DNA from: Pipra filicauda
Lineage: Eukaryota > Chordata > Aves > Passeriformes > Pipridae
DNA length: 64,000 bases
Assembly: GCF_003945595.2 (NCBI RefSeq)
Contig: NW_024104998.1
Location: 186,001-250,000, forward strand
Direction of reading: 5' to 3'
The notes beneath the pieces were generated by a model. It did no database searches, was not told the origin of the DNA, and saw nothing but the letters and a program-made list of their open reading frames with translations. The position numbers and the translations under genes were made by a program. Numbering within the stretch: position 1 is the stretch's first letter; each line of letters begins with the position of its first letter. Below, in pieces: positions 50,101-63,600 of this stretch.

Positions 50101-50458
50101 AAATAAAAAACAATTAAAATCTTCAGAGGCAGTTAGGATCCAAGTCTGAATTTCCTCTCTTGAACCCACTGTGTACCTTGGTGTGCCTAAAGGCTTTTTA
50201 AGCTCTGTCTTTTACTTTGCAAATTTTATCTTACAGTTTATTTTTAGAATTGAGATGGACGTTTTGCCCTAAATTTTTTAACACATTTGAGTATCTTTTT
50301 ACTGATGGCGTGAAAGAGCAGCATTTTCAAAATCTCCACCTGGGTTCGTGTAGCTTCACTGAAATCCAATGTATAATATTCCTGCTTAGCTAGTTCTAGA
50401 TCTTCATGCAGTGGAGAGCACATGGGTCAGGCAGAGCCTAGGACCAGTTCCTTTGGGT
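47106..50458. other. Intergenic DNA
   Basis: About 3.3 kb, AT-rich, nothing recognised. Confidence 0.5.
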
Positions 50459-50873
50459 CATAGAATCACAGTATCTTTAAGGTTGAAAAAGACATCCGAG
50501 ACCATTGAGTCCAACCTTTGACTGATCATTGCCTGGTGAATTAAATATGGCCTTAAGTTTCACATACAGTCTTCTCTTTAAGGATAGTGACTCCACAACT
50601 TCCCTGGGCAGTCCGTTCCAATGCTTGACAACCCTTTCAGTGAAGAAGTTCTTCCTGTTGTCCAACTTAAACCTCCCCTGGTATAGCTTGAGACTTTGTC
50701 CTCTTGACCTATCACGAGTGGACTGGGAGAAGAGACCGACCTCCATCTTGCTACAACCTCCTTTCAGGTACTTGTAGAGAGTGATAAGGTCTTTCCTGTG
50801 TCCCCTTTTCTCCAGACTAAACAACCTCAGCTCTCTCAGCCACTCCTCATATGACTTACTTTCTAGACCCCAA
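50459..50873 (-). mobile_element. CR1 3' end fragment (about 415 bp)
   Basis: The minus strand encodes the RT C-terminus ([20 protein letters not shown] and then [11 protein letters not shown]) and the 3' UTR, ending at a CATAGAATCACAG tail at 50459. Truncated at both the 5' side and in the coding frame. Confidence 0.9.
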
Positions 50874-53800
50874 GGTCTGGGAACTCCCCGGGTTACTCTG
50901 GCTCATTGAGTCACAGATGTCAACAGCTTACATGCAGACTGAAATAAACTTTTCGTTGTTGTTGATTTTGATGGGGTTTTTTCGGGTTTTGTTTTTTTTT
51001 TTTTTTTAATTACAAATTAGAAGTGCGTTTAGCTTGGAAGTTGCTCATGATAAAATCTGAAATTATTATAAACCATTCAGTACTGATGTACAGTTTACCT
51101 GAGAGATATTTGCTGGCTCAGAAGGTACAGTGAAAAAAATGTTCCAAGAAAATGGAATAGTTACATCAATTCCTAAGAGAGCTGTCTTTCTGGAAAGCAG
51201 CTCTGGGCTGTGCAGGCGCTGCCTCCGAGCCACAGCACGCAGTAGGTGTCAGGGTCACACCACCGTGGAGCAGCAGAGTATGCCCGATTCTCTGCTGAGA
51301 CATAACACTGCGTCACCTGCCAGGGGTGGCCACCAGCACGATGGTACTCAGCTGTACCGCAGGGATGGACTTTGTCCACCTGGAGGTAAGGTAATCTCTG
51401 GGGAAAGAGACTGGCAAGATGATTTGTTGTTTTCTCTATAATCTTCTTTCCAAGTTCAGTCATTCCTCCCTTGACTGGTTCACGTATTACGCTGTCAGAC
51501 TTGCTCTGGCTTCACAATACACCAACAGTTCACTGTCATTTCTTTTTAATTAAAAAATCATTCTTACAAGGCATGTCCAATACACAAAACGATGGTGGAA
51601 AATGTGCAGACTCATGCCATGATTTTAATTTTTTTCCAAATATAGTAAATTAGTAGAACACACCTCTCATCTCACTTTCAATTTGCAGACAACCCCCCTT
51701 CCTTAAAATTCCTTTTGCTGAGTCCTAGACCATCAGCTTCCCTCATTCTCTTCACCTTTCTACACCTTCTTAAACAGAAATAGTGGAGGTTTGGGAAGAT
51801 CCTATAGAATACTCCTGACTGTGTCCAGCTCTAGCCACAAAAGACGTCAGTGATTCTATTTGCATTGGTACAGTTAAATATATACCTATGTGTTTGCTAG
51901 TTCCTGAGTGTAGAATGAATTCAGTGATCAGGCTGAACCCAGGAATATAATTGCTTGAGAAACCTTTTTTTTAAATCAGTTAACAGATACCACTGCAGAT
52001 ATTAAGAAAGAAATTATAAATGTAATGGAGCTAAATGCTGAAAACTAGGAAGCCTTAAAGCTTTTAAGCCAGAGCTCTGTATGAATGCTCTTTACCAGGC
52101 AAATGTAGAAATACATTTATTTTGGTGAATATTTAATATTATTCTTATCAGTAAGTTAGACAGCCATATTGGAAGATACCCTGTGTATACATATTTTGTC
52201 TATGAAATAGCAAGGCATTGCAGAGTTTATTTCAAATTTTCACATTATTTTCAGAACTAATACAGTAAAACAGAGTCTATACTTGACAAGGGCTTAAATA
52301 AGATTTTAATTTTTTACAATGTTGTATTTTAAATTAACTTTGACTTCCCCTTGTTTTTGTGCTCATTTGGTGAAGCTCACACTGTCATGACAGTGGTTGA
52401 CAATAACAGATAAAGTGCTGTAGATAAGAACGAGTTTGATACATTTTACATGAAAACCCTAAAGCAACTGGGTTTTTAAATCAACTATCTAGCTGGAACT
52501 GGTTTCATTTTGCTTTTTAGCACCTCATTAGGCTTACTGCAATTTTCCTGTAGTACTAAACTGCTGCCCCAGTCACAGTTCATTTTCCTCCTCTAATGTC
52601 CAATTCCTCCGTTGTCTATTGAAAAATATAATATTTTAATTTCACAATAATTCAATTAAAATATTTCATCCTAGAATATAAATCAGAAACACAGAGCAGC
52701 ATGCTGCTGCATCCTTGTGTTACAGCTCTGTGGCATCCTGGAAAACAGCACAGCTGCCACAGATTGTGGGGGAAGCTAGAAGAATTTGTGCCATCAGGGA
52801 GCACCACTGGGCTAAAGATGTTACACTCTTTATCCCTTTCTTGCTTTTAAATGTCACTGAATGCCCTACAACACATTTAGCTTTCTAATGTCCCAGAGCA
52901 GTAACAGCACCTCTGCAATGTGCCCAGAAATCCTGAACGAACATCCAGGTTCCTCTGACTATAGCACAGGGCACCCCTTTTGTACTAGGCTCACTTTAGG
53001 CTTAGAAATGTGGTGTTTCTTTTGGGCACAGTCCCTCAGTGTGCCTATTACTACCTGTGTCCTCCAACTCCAGGCACCAAGGCAGAAGGAGTTTTGGCAA
53101 TCTTCAGTACCTGGGCTTTGCAAATTTACCACACACTTAGATGGAGAAAGATGTGAAGTCACTTTACAGTTGATAACTACCTTACAAAAGGTAGTGGAAT
53201 TCCTTGTGTTGAGATTTAAGCATAGTAATATTTGCAGAATGAGGATAGGTATCACATTTTTTTCTTCCTGGAGGAGGAATATAATTATTCCTGTTTGGAA
53301 CACTTTTCCTTGACATTAAAAATTGTTTTTGTTGATTCTTACTCTTTGGGATAATGAACTATTTAAAAACTGGGATGAGTTACCAGCCTAAGGCCAGGGG
53401 TTACACACTCTGGTTTCTAATGATGAGATAGAATGTGCAGTCAGTCATAACTCAAAATGAACAGCTTACATTTGTGAGGCCTCTGAAGTAATACTCAAAT
53501 GAGAGCTTTTTTAAAGCAAAACAACAAACCACTTAGAAGAAGCTCAATGACAAAATACTTCAATAAATACTCTTTTTTTTTTTAATGAGATGAAAGAAAA
53601 AGTGAACTAGAAAGGTGAGTACCTCATAAGAATCTCCATCCATGAAGAGCTTCAGTACTTGGATGGACAAGATCCTAAAAAACCTCACTGCACTTTCAAG
53701 TTACCCCAGCCTCAGGCCAGATGTGTGAACTATCACATCAAAACATTCCCTTCAAGCTAGACTTGTATTATGATTTGGTGAGTGGGGCACAATATTTTAT

Positions 53801-54518
53801 GTTTCATGGTACAAGTAGGCCTGACTAGGTGATGCTCTGATTTTTATCCTTTGATTTTCTTCATTAAGGTAATTGTCTTTCTTTTCCCGTATTTTTGAAT
53901 TAAATATTGAACATAAATCCACCACGAAGGATATACTTTCATTTGGGAATTGTCCTTATTCATTTAAAATATGAAATTTTCCTTACTCAAATGGACATTT
54001 TCCCATGGGACAGTATTCTTGACACTGACTTGGGCAGACTCACGCTCAGACTGCTAAGAATGCTCAGTCAAGTCTGGGATACACTCCAGCTACTGCCAAA
54101 GATCCCAAAAAAGGATCTACATACCACAACAAGTATTTTTGTCAGGAATGAGCAAATTCTTTGAAATCTCATCAACTATATTTTCTGTTGGAATCCAATC
54201 AACTTTTTTTCCCCGTCCAGTGTGGCTAGGATGTAGAAGACATTTACTGATAGCAATCCATTAGAGAAGAAAATACCTGTTACTGGGTGCTCCCAATAAT
54301 CATTATATAGTCTGACAAGACAGAACAAAATTGTGGCACTCAGGAAGGGAATGTCTTTCTATGTGGCATGCACATCAGATCTACTCAGTGCAGCTAGGAA
54401 ACCAAGGTTAACTAGGAAAAATGATACTTTGTGGGAGGTTGTAACTATGGAGAAATGGGTAGGAACACAGTTTCTGAATCTGTAGTCTTCTTACATACAC
54501 TTTGTACATCTATATATC
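50874..54518. other. Intergenic DNA
   Basis: About 3.6 kb. It contains a small GC- and CpG-richer block at 51180-51395 and otherwise nothing recognised. A 150-codon open frame at 52861-53313 has no coding resemblance. Confidence 0.5.
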
Positions 54519-55569
54519 TCACTGGTTGGAGGGCCGGGCCCAGAGAGTGGTGGTGAACGGGGCTGCATCCAGTTGGCGACCAGTCACTGGTGATGTCCCC
54601 CAGGGATCAGTGTTGGGCCCAGTTCTGTTTAATATCTTTATTGATGATTTAGATGAGGAGATTGAGTCCATCATCAGCAAATTTGCAGATGACACTAACC
54701 TGGGTGGGAGTGTCGATCAGCTGGAAGGCAGGAGAGCTCTACAGAGGGACCTGGATAGGTTGGAGAGTTGGGCTGATTCCAATGGGATGAGGTTCAACAA
54801 GGCCAAGTGCCGGGTCCTGCACTTTGGCCACAACAACCCCATGCAGCGCTACAGGCTGGGCACAGAGTGGCTGGAGAGCAGCCAGGCAGAAAGGGACCTG
54901 GGAGTTTGGATTGACAGGAAGCTGAACATGAGCCAGCAGTGTGCCCAGGTGGCCAAGAAGGCCAATGGCATCCTGGCCTGTATCAGGAATAGTGTGGCCA
55001 GCAGGATCACGGAAGTGATCCTTCCCCTGTACTCAGCGCTGATGAGGCCACACCTTGAGTGCTGTGTCCAGTTCTGGGCCCCTCAGTTCAGGAAGGATAT
55101 TGAGGTGCTGGAGCAGGTCCAGAGAAGAGCAACAAGGCTGGTGAAGGGACTGGAGCACAAGTCCTGTGAGGAGAGGCTGAGGGAGCTGGGGCTGTTCAGC
55201 CTGGAGAAGAGGAGGCTCAGGGGAGACCTCATCACTCTCTACAACTCCCTGAAAGGAGGTTGTAACCAGGTGGGGGTTGGTCTCTTTTCCCAGGCAACCA
55301 TCAGCAAGACAAGAGGGCATGGTCTCAAGTTGTGCCAGGGGAGGTTTAGGTTAGATATTAGAAAGAATTTCTTTACAGAGAGGGTGATCAGACATTAGAA
55401 TGGGCTGCCCAGGGAAGTAGTGGATTCTCCATTCCTGGAGATTTTTAAAAAGAGACTGGATGTGGCACTTAGTGCCACAGTCTAGTAACCACAGTGGTAG
55501 TGGATCAAGGGTTGGACTTGATGATCTCAGAGGTCCCTTCCAACCCAGTTGATTCTATGATTCTATGAT
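54519..55569 (+). mobile_element. CR1 LINE, young-looking sense copy (RT C-terminal half plus tail)
   Basis: 5' truncated just before [18 protein letters not shown] sequence. The frame stays open for almost 300 codons through [57 protein letters not shown] and [16 protein letters not shown]. It stops at a TAG (55396-55398) where a Trp codon is expected. The tail GATTCTATGATTCTATGAT is intact. The first six residues of the free open frame (MYIYIS) are flanking DNA. Confidence 0.95.
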
Positions 55570-57319
55570 ATATTCTTGCCTGATACATACTAATTTATTA
55601 AGTGTACTTATTTGTACTTGTCAAAACTAGGTGAGATATTAATAAAAGAATATTAGTGTACCAGAATTTCAATGCTTTTGCCCAACATATTTATAAGTTT
55701 TTTTTTATAACATGAGTAGGTGTTCTTTGACAGTGGCAGTAACTTAAGCTATAATCACAGTAACTCTGCTGGTTGAGTAGGGGTAAGAAATAAAGTTCTT
55801 TATCCAAAGTCCATTTCTGTACAGGATGTCAATACATAGAAAATATGACTTTTCCATCCATGAATGCCTTTGAAGAAAGAAAATAATTCTTCTAATAAGT
55901 AGGTACTTTTATTTTAGAAACAACCCTTCTATTTGAAAAAAATCAGATTTCATCATCTGTTCATAGTATATATTTTCTCATAGTCTAGAGGGGATTTTTC
56001 AGGGGGAATGTGTGTTTCTCCTTTAACATAGCTTATTTTCTGCTTTTATTAGTTCAGGTTATGCTGAATACTTTTCACTGGAGACAGGAATTTTGATTAT
56101 TTTTGTCGTCTTTTCCCTTCTTTCTTTTTAATCTAGGTGACCATGATGGAAACAAACCCATAAGAATAGTTGATGAATAGAACTGCCCAGTGCTTGACCA
56201 GGGCAGTGGTCAAAATTCAGAGTACCAAATCAATACACTGTGGTGATGATTAGCACGCTATAAAAATGTTGTCTGATGAGCACCTTCTATTCTTAGACTC
56301 CAGCACAACATGACATTTCCTCAAACCAGTGTAGCTGAAATATGAGACTGTAGAGTGAACCTGACATGTGGGGGAAGGTGCTTGCTGGAAAGAAAGGAGA
56401 AGAAAGAAGTAACAAGAAGTTAGGCTCATGAGAACTATAGTGCATGATACATTAGTTATTTTTGAGTATTCAGAACTGAAGTTAATTGGATGCAATCTGA
56501 ACCTTAGCAGCTGCTAAAACCTCCAGTTGCAAACATAAGAGAAAAAGATCTCTATATGAAATACTGATGCCTGTAGTCTCCTCTGGTATAAATAATATTT
56601 TAAGTCCTCCAAATACCTAAACTCACGAAAGACATGATTTCATAACTGATTTTTCAAAGGATTTTTTTGCACAGTACCAAGTAGCTCAGCTATGCTTTAG
56701 CCTTGAACTGCACGTTAGCAGTCCCAAGAGGGCAAGTCTGGCAGCTGGAGAAACAGCTGGAAGATAAACCCTGTGCCACCAGCAAATCTTGCACCTTCCC
56801 ACCATTTTACTTTACCTGCTATGTTTTTATGGCCTCCAATATCACCTCAAAAAACAATTACAGCTGCTGAAAAAAAATACAGTGAATTTCATTATGTAGT
56901 TAGTTGTTTTCAGGTTAAATAACATTATTAGCAAGTGGACAGAATTACAGATTCGCTATGACTCTGGTATTGGCCATAATGCAGAAACTGAAGAGAAATT
57001 ACTTGAGTAAGCTACATAAAAACCTGTCAGAAGACAGATCTTTCCAGTGCTACCAAGCTGGCAATCTCATTCATGCCTGTAAGCTTGTTGCTGCATGTTG
57101 AATTGACATTAAATTAAATAATATCCTACATGCAATGAGTTGCAGGCCTCTGCGACAAGGTATGGCAGAAGTAGTAATTCATAGCATAAATTATTGCTTG
57201 AATGTTTAATGTAGTCTTTCTAGCACTCTTATCCTTTCTCTTCATTTTGGCACATAAGCCTAGCCTAAAAAGTAAACTGTTTTGATTAAACAGCATATGT
57301 ATTTCCTTTCATGCTGTTT
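55570..57319. other. Intergenic DNA
   Basis: Nothing recognised over 1.75 kb. Confidence 0.5.
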
Positions 57320-58545
57320 TGCCAAAGAAGAGGTGCATGAGGGAAAACAAAAGTACTGCTCTTGCAAAGAGAAAGATCTGTGTTCTGTATCTTTCAACAG
57401 AGGTCAAGGGCTCCTTCAAATACATCAATAACAAAAAGAATACTGCTACTGAAAGGAACAGGAACACCTGCATCAGAGGTTCCAGAGAAGATAGAGTTAC
57501 TGAACACTTTTTTTTCTTCAGTCTTCACTGATATGGCCTCAGGAATCCCTGACCCAGAAGACCAGGGAGAAGATCTGGAGAAAGGTAGACTCCCTCTAAG
57601 GGTTGATACCAGATCCAGTATTGCTTAACTTCGTGACTCGAATGAAGAAATTAAGTGCCTCCTTAACAAGTTCACTGAAAATAAAACACTGAGAGGAGTG
57701 GCTGACATTCCAGAGTGCTGTGCAGCCCTTCAGAAGGACCTTGAGAGGTTGGAAAGATGGGCAGAGTGGAACCATTCTGAAATTCTACAAAGGTAAGTGC
57801 AGGATCCTGGGAAGAATAACCCAGGCACCAGTACAGGCTGACCTGCTGGAAAGCAGCTCTGTGGAGAAGGACTTGGGGGTCCTGGTGAACAATAGGCTGT
57901 CCATGACCCAGCAGTGTGTCCTGGTGGCCAAAAAGGCCAATGGTATCCAGAAATGCATTAGGAAGAAGACTGACACCCAGTCCAGGGAGATAATCCTGCC
58001 CCTTTACTCAGCCCCGGTGAGGACTCACCTGGAATGTCTGGCTTTGGGCTCCTCAGGACAAGAGAGATATGGAGCTCTGGGAGTAGGTCCATCAAAGGTC
58101 AATGAATGTAACTAGGGAACTGGAGCACCTCATTTACAAGGAAAGGCTGAGAGAGCTGGGTCTGTTCTGCCTCAAGACAAGATGACTGAGAGGGGACCTC
58201 ATCAATATCTGTAAGTATTTGAAGAAAAGGTGCCAAGAGGATAGATCCAGGCTCTTCTTGGTGATGTCAAACCAATAAGACAAGAAACAATGTGCAGAAA
58301 CTGACGCACAGGAAGTTCCACCTGAACACGAGGAAGAACTTCTTTACTGTGCAGGTGACTGAGCTCTGGAACAGAGTGAACAGGTTGCCCAGAAATGTTG
58401 TGGAGTCTCCCTCACTGGAGATATTCAAGAATGTTCTGGACACATTCCTGAGTAACATGCTCTAGAGTAACATACTTGAGCAGGAAGGTTGGGTCAGGTG
58501 ACCTGCAGTTCTCCTGTCCTACCTTACCATTCTGTGATTCTGTGA
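57320..58545 (+). mobile_element. CR1 LINE with internal deletion (sense)
   Basis: The first part encodes the pre-RT linker (GSFKYINNKKNTATERNRN, then a FSSVFTDMASG frame). It jumps at about 57610 to a NKFTENKTLRGVADIPECCA segment equivalent to [14 protein letters not shown], so most of the RT core is missing. The C-terminal region continues (VEKDLGVLVNNRLSMTQQCV, then LVAKKANG and EIILPLYSAP) to a CATTCTGTGATTCTGTGAA tail. Subfamily words differ from the copy at 54519. Confidence 0.88.
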
Positions 58546-59430
58546 AGTCCTAGTGAGCTCTGCTCATATTGGACATTATAGAAACTTTCCAACTATATAA
58601 ATAGTGACACACTTGATCCCATGAAGTTTTCATCCTTAGAGGCTGTTAAAAATGAGTTAGTTAAATGTCTATCAAAAATAATGTGGTTATAATTAATTTT
58701 ACTGTGAGGCATATAGGTGACTAGATGACTTTCAAGGCCTTTTCTTCCCTATGACTCCCTAGTTCTATGAAGGTACTTTTTTGAAAAAAAACAACAAAAC
58801 AAAAAACCCTAAACATATCTTATTGTTCCATTTTATCTTAACAAGGAAAGCAATAATTTTGTTATACATATTTTATCTAATATTAGATCATATATAAGAC
58901 CTACAGGGAATAAAACTGATTTCTGTGCTGGAGCTTATGAGACAGTTGCAAGTTAATTGCAAAAATAAATTAAATCCAAGTTATTGGTGCCACAGGAACA
59001 AGATGGTTATAAATGAATTACCAAAATGCATCAGGACCCTTACATGTGGCAACACTTCCAAATTCAAGAGAGGTGTAGAATATTCTTTGTGGTCTGGGCT
59101 CAAACCCCTTGGGGTACAGCCAAGGGGTTTATTAGCTGCAATATTTGAGCTCCTGCAGATCTGACCAGACGGTTTACTGTTTCATCAAACTGTTCCACCT
59201 GTCCCTTTGTGTCAAGGTACCACTCCTCTTGCTGTTCAACAGTTTTTCAGATTGCTATCTACCCTGTAATCTTTAATTGTTTATACAAGGTGAAACTATA
59301 CCTTCTAATATTCCTAAAAGATGGGATGAAGGTGGTCCATGTATGACATTTTTCTGTGTCAAAGAAGAGAACTCAATTTTTTAACTTCCAAAGTGTGACA
59401 TCAGTACTTAAGTCACAACTTTTAGATAGA
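58546..59430. other. Intergenic DNA between CR1 copies
   Basis: GACTAGATGACTTTCAAGGC and CTAGTTCTATGA near 58715-58775 may be a very old CR1 tail. Nothing else recognised. Confidence 0.4.
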
Positions 59431-60601
59431 ATAGAATCATAGAATCATAGAATCAATTGGGTTGGAAAAGACCTCCGAGATCATCGAGTCCAACCCTTGG
59501 TCCAAATCCAGTCCACTCAGTGCCACGTCCAATCTGCGTTTAAAAATCTTCAGGGATGGTGAATCCACCACCTCTCTGGGCAGCCCATTCCAATGCCTGA
59601 TTACTCTCTCTGTAAAGAATTTTCTCCTGATATCCAACTTAAATTTCCCCTGGCGGAGCTTAAGCCCGTGCCCCCTTGTCCTATTGCTGAGTGCCTGAGA
59701 GAAGAGACCAACCCCCACCTGGCTAGAACTTCCCTTCAGGTAGTTATAGACGGTGATGAGGTCACCTCTGAGCCTCCTCTTCTCCAGGCTAAACAACCCC
59801 AGCTCCCTCAGCCTCTCCCCATAGGACTTATGCTCCAGTCCCTTCACCAGCCTTGTTGCTCTTCTCTGGACCCGCTCCAGCACCTCAATATCCCTTCTGA
59901 CCTGAGGGGCCCAGAACTGAACACAATACTCAAGGTGTGGCCTCACCAACGCAGAGTACAGGGGAAGGATCACTTCCCTGCTCCTGCTGGCCACGCTATT
60001 TTTGATACAGGACAAGATCCCATTGGCCTTCTTGGCCACCTGGGCACACTGTTGGCTCATGTTGAGCTTCCTGTCAATTAGTACCCCCAGGTCCCTTTCT
60101 ACCTGGCTGCTTTCCAACCACTCTGTGCCCAGCCTGTAGTGTTGCATGGGGTTGTTGTGGCCAAAGTGCAGGACCCGGCACTTGGCTTTATTGAACTTCA
60201 TCCCATTGGAATCAGCCCATCTCTCGTCTATCCAGATCCCTCTGCAGAGCCCTCCTGCCTTCCAGCAGGTCGACACTCCCTCCCAATTTGGTGTCATCTG
60301 CAAATTTGCTGGTGATGGACTCAGTCCCCTCATCTAAATCATCAAAAAAGATGTTAAACAGGACTGGACCCAACACAGACCCCTGGGGAACACCACTGGT
60401 GACCGGCCGCCAGCTGGATGCAGCTCCATTCACCAGCACTCTCTGGGCCCGACCCTCCAGCCAGCTCCTAATCCAGGAGAGGGTACACTTGTCCAAGCCA
60501 TGGGCTACCAGCTTTTCCAGGAGTATATTATGGGAGACAGTGTCAAAGGCCTTGCTGAAGTCCAGATAGACCACATCCACAGCCTTCCCCTCATCCACCA
60601 A
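59431..60601 (-). mobile_element. CR1 LINE, young-looking antisense copy
   Basis: The minus strand opens [20 protein letters not shown] and runs through RT ([39 protein letters not shown]). One frameshift at about 60215-60240 separates it from a long second frame, which continues to [20 protein letters not shown] and the 3' end. The tail on the + strand is an ATAGAATCATAGAATC run at 59431. It faces the related copy at 54519-55569. Confidence 0.95.
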
Positions 60602-63600
60602 GATTATATAGTTGCATTAACAGCTGCAGCTGTTAAACTGAAGAGGCAGATGTACATATAAGAGTCAAACATTACAAAACCAAATATGTCTCCTTTAAAA
60701 CTCTAATCCAGTAGGAATTGATTTCCAGGCCTTTGCTAGGCAAAAATTCTCTTGCTATACTTTGATTTATGTTTAAACTCTCAAGAGAAAGCATTTGAAA
60801 TTATGATACAGAGAATGCAACATTAAAAGTGTTTTACAAAATCTTTACCACTTGGAGAGAAAAAGTCTTTTCTGAGCCAAGATGGCTCACAAGGAGAAAC
60901 AAATTATAGTCTGCACTTGACTTGTTTTCTGTGAAGTGTCATCCAGGCACACACACTTGGTACAATAATCTACAATGTAACGTACTGTTTTGTTTAACAG
61001 CAAATAAAATGTGACCTTTTCATTTAAATAAAGAGACACCTGGAAAATTTCCCATAAATGCATCTTTTCTTGTAGACAAAAGTGAGGAGAATACAGTACC
61101 TAGCTAATCAAGAACCTTAAGCAATAACTCAAAGCTCCTGGTTTTTAAATCATTACTATTGCTCTTCTAGTGACATTACAAGAAAGTGCTGCCAACATCA
61201 CTCCTTAGCAGATAATAAAAAACTGTTAGCTGTGGAAAATTTTGGACACAGTGGATGTAAGCAACATCTCCTAAGGCAGGTGCTATATGACTTGTGGAGA
61301 TTACTCTCAACGAGAGGTTAGAAGATGCTGCTGCTTTGATCGGCCTCAAGAAAGTTACTCCACAGAAAGCTGCTAGGTTGGTCAAGAAGAAATTAAAAAA
61401 TTTGAGAAATGGTGGAGCACATTGACAATAACATTATTCACAATTCTCACACAGGGAAACTCTAAACAAGGCAATCACGCTGTGGTGGGGGGAAACCATG
61501 ACACACGCAAAGTACTCAGATTTTTCAGTCAACTTCAGATTGACTTAAAAAGAATTATTTTCGGAAAGTAACTGTCAAAAGGAATGACAGATAAATAGTC
61601 AGGAATATATTGTTTTAGATCATTATTACTTGTGTGAGGACTTTAGTTTTCTGATACTGTGTCATTACACCTTTGGATTTTGTGCAATTATTTTAATCCA
61701 CACTTCCACGTAATAGGTAATAATGTTTATGGGTGTTGAAAAATAACAGACATTTTTCCAGAAATTTGGACCAGCATCTGCGATAACCATCAGAAAGTGC
61801 AGATGCTTATCCTAATGAATGTATGCAAAACTTTACCAACCCTTTCCCCCTCACCTTCTTAGACTAGAGAGATATTCCATTCCTTCTTTCCCTTCGAAAT
61901 CCTGCAGGAGTAAGACTTCTGTCCCAAGACAGACCTTTGAGCTCAAACTGCTTTTGGAAGAAAACGCACTTATAAAACTTAGACAAAAGTAAACTCAAAC
62001 TATTCTGTAGTTAAAACCCCAAATAAAAATGCCTTTCCATGTTAAAAAACATTAAAACTCATCCATCTCTTTTATCATCTGTACCATACAAGAGTATTAT
62101 GAAAGAGAAAACTAGTGCCAAAAAGGTGAGAGATGCCAGAATTTTTATGAGAAACACATAAAGTGTCAGTTTCTAATAAAAAAAGCCCGTGGCTTTTAAC
62201 AGAGGATAACTTCTCTATAGGTGTTTCATTCTCACAAATGTATATTTTAGATGAGTTGTAGAATTTATGAATTATACAGTCTAGTATTTACAATACATTC
62301 TGACAATGATATGTGTTAGCAAACTGTCAGATTTTAGTCTAATACAACCACTATTCTATTAGTGCTGGGATACTTCTACCTCACAAAAAGGTGGAGAAGA
62401 AATTAGGATAGGAATTCACTGCCTGGATCTCATCTGCCAAGTGCCTATGCAGGCAAGTTACGTGTCATTCAGAATTTAGAAACTGCTCAGGGGCAACCAG
62501 GCAGACGAAAGCATTTCAGCTGGTCCCAATGCCCAAAGAAGGTGGATCAGAAGTGGAGGGATGGGATGGAGCAGAGATTGGATATACAGGATGAGGACTT
62601 GAAGACTGGAGCCATGAAGAAAGGGAAAGAGAAACCGGGTTCTGCTTCCAGCCAAACCCTGGCATTCCTCCTGACTGTTACTGACTTATTTCCAGGTCCT
62701 CATGTGCTCTGCCTTTAGCAGTGGCACAAGCTAAAACGTCTTCCCACAGTCCCCACAGGCTGCTTGTTTCCGCATTCTACACACAGCTGACCAGAGCTGT
62801 GCTGCCAGCGCTCAGTTCCCTGTTTTCTCACCTGCCTCCTTTGTAACCTTGGGAAAGTCACAAAGAAAAGTAATCCTGTTCCTCAGATCTAGGAGGCTAA
62901 TTCTCACTCTCTCTGTTTCTTTACATGTCCTAAATTCTGTCAGCCTTGCCAGTACAGACCAGCTTGGTCTCATGCCAAAACCAAGAACACTGGGTGCCTT
63001 GTAACAAGCCTTACACATGCCAAGGGGGTGGGTGGAGGATCAATGGGAAATGATGATGTCAGAGGTGTTTTATGTCTAACTCAAAGGCTTCAGCACTCAA
63101 CTCTAGGATGGTTGCAAGCTAAAACTCTAACCCACACATTATTCATTCTACAGTTTCTCAGAACACCACTTTGTACAACGTCCCTTTTGTACTTCAAATG
63201 GAAAAGAAGAAAATAATTGTCATTAAAGAAAATGTCTTAGCATTCTCATTAGTGAGACAGATTCTCAAAACAAGGTAACTAAATTCAATTACGTTTCAAT
63301 CATGGCTGTTTGTACAGAGAAGTTAATGTTGATGCTAATGAAGCCTTAACATGTAAGGGAGACTGAGTTGACTGTTAGACTGAGTTAGAATGAACTCTTC
63401 TAGGAAAGCGGAAGGAAAGCACTATAACTGTTTATATTTCTATTAGTGGTAAAAATGGTGATAGGGTTGTCTGTGCTTCCAGATATTATGGAGGTTGTCC
63501 AGGATACATCACTTCCAAATACAGCTTTTTGGCTGCCTCCCACTCATAGCTAAACTTAGTTTGATCCTGTGGTCAAATTTTAGCAATAATCTTTTTTTCT

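Noticed and set aside
52861..53313. 150-codon open frame on the + strand, with a 114-codon frame opposite
   Set aside because: No domain, signal peptide or splice context was recognised, and composition matches flanking DNA. Treated as chance.
54502..60601. CR1 copies as active retrotransposons
   Set aside because: All are 5' truncated and lack the endonuclease. Both young copies have a stop or frameshift.
62812..63018. MIR-like SINE based on GTAACCTTGGGAAAGTCAC
   Set aside because: Only one short word matches; flanking sequence does not continue the SINE consensus.
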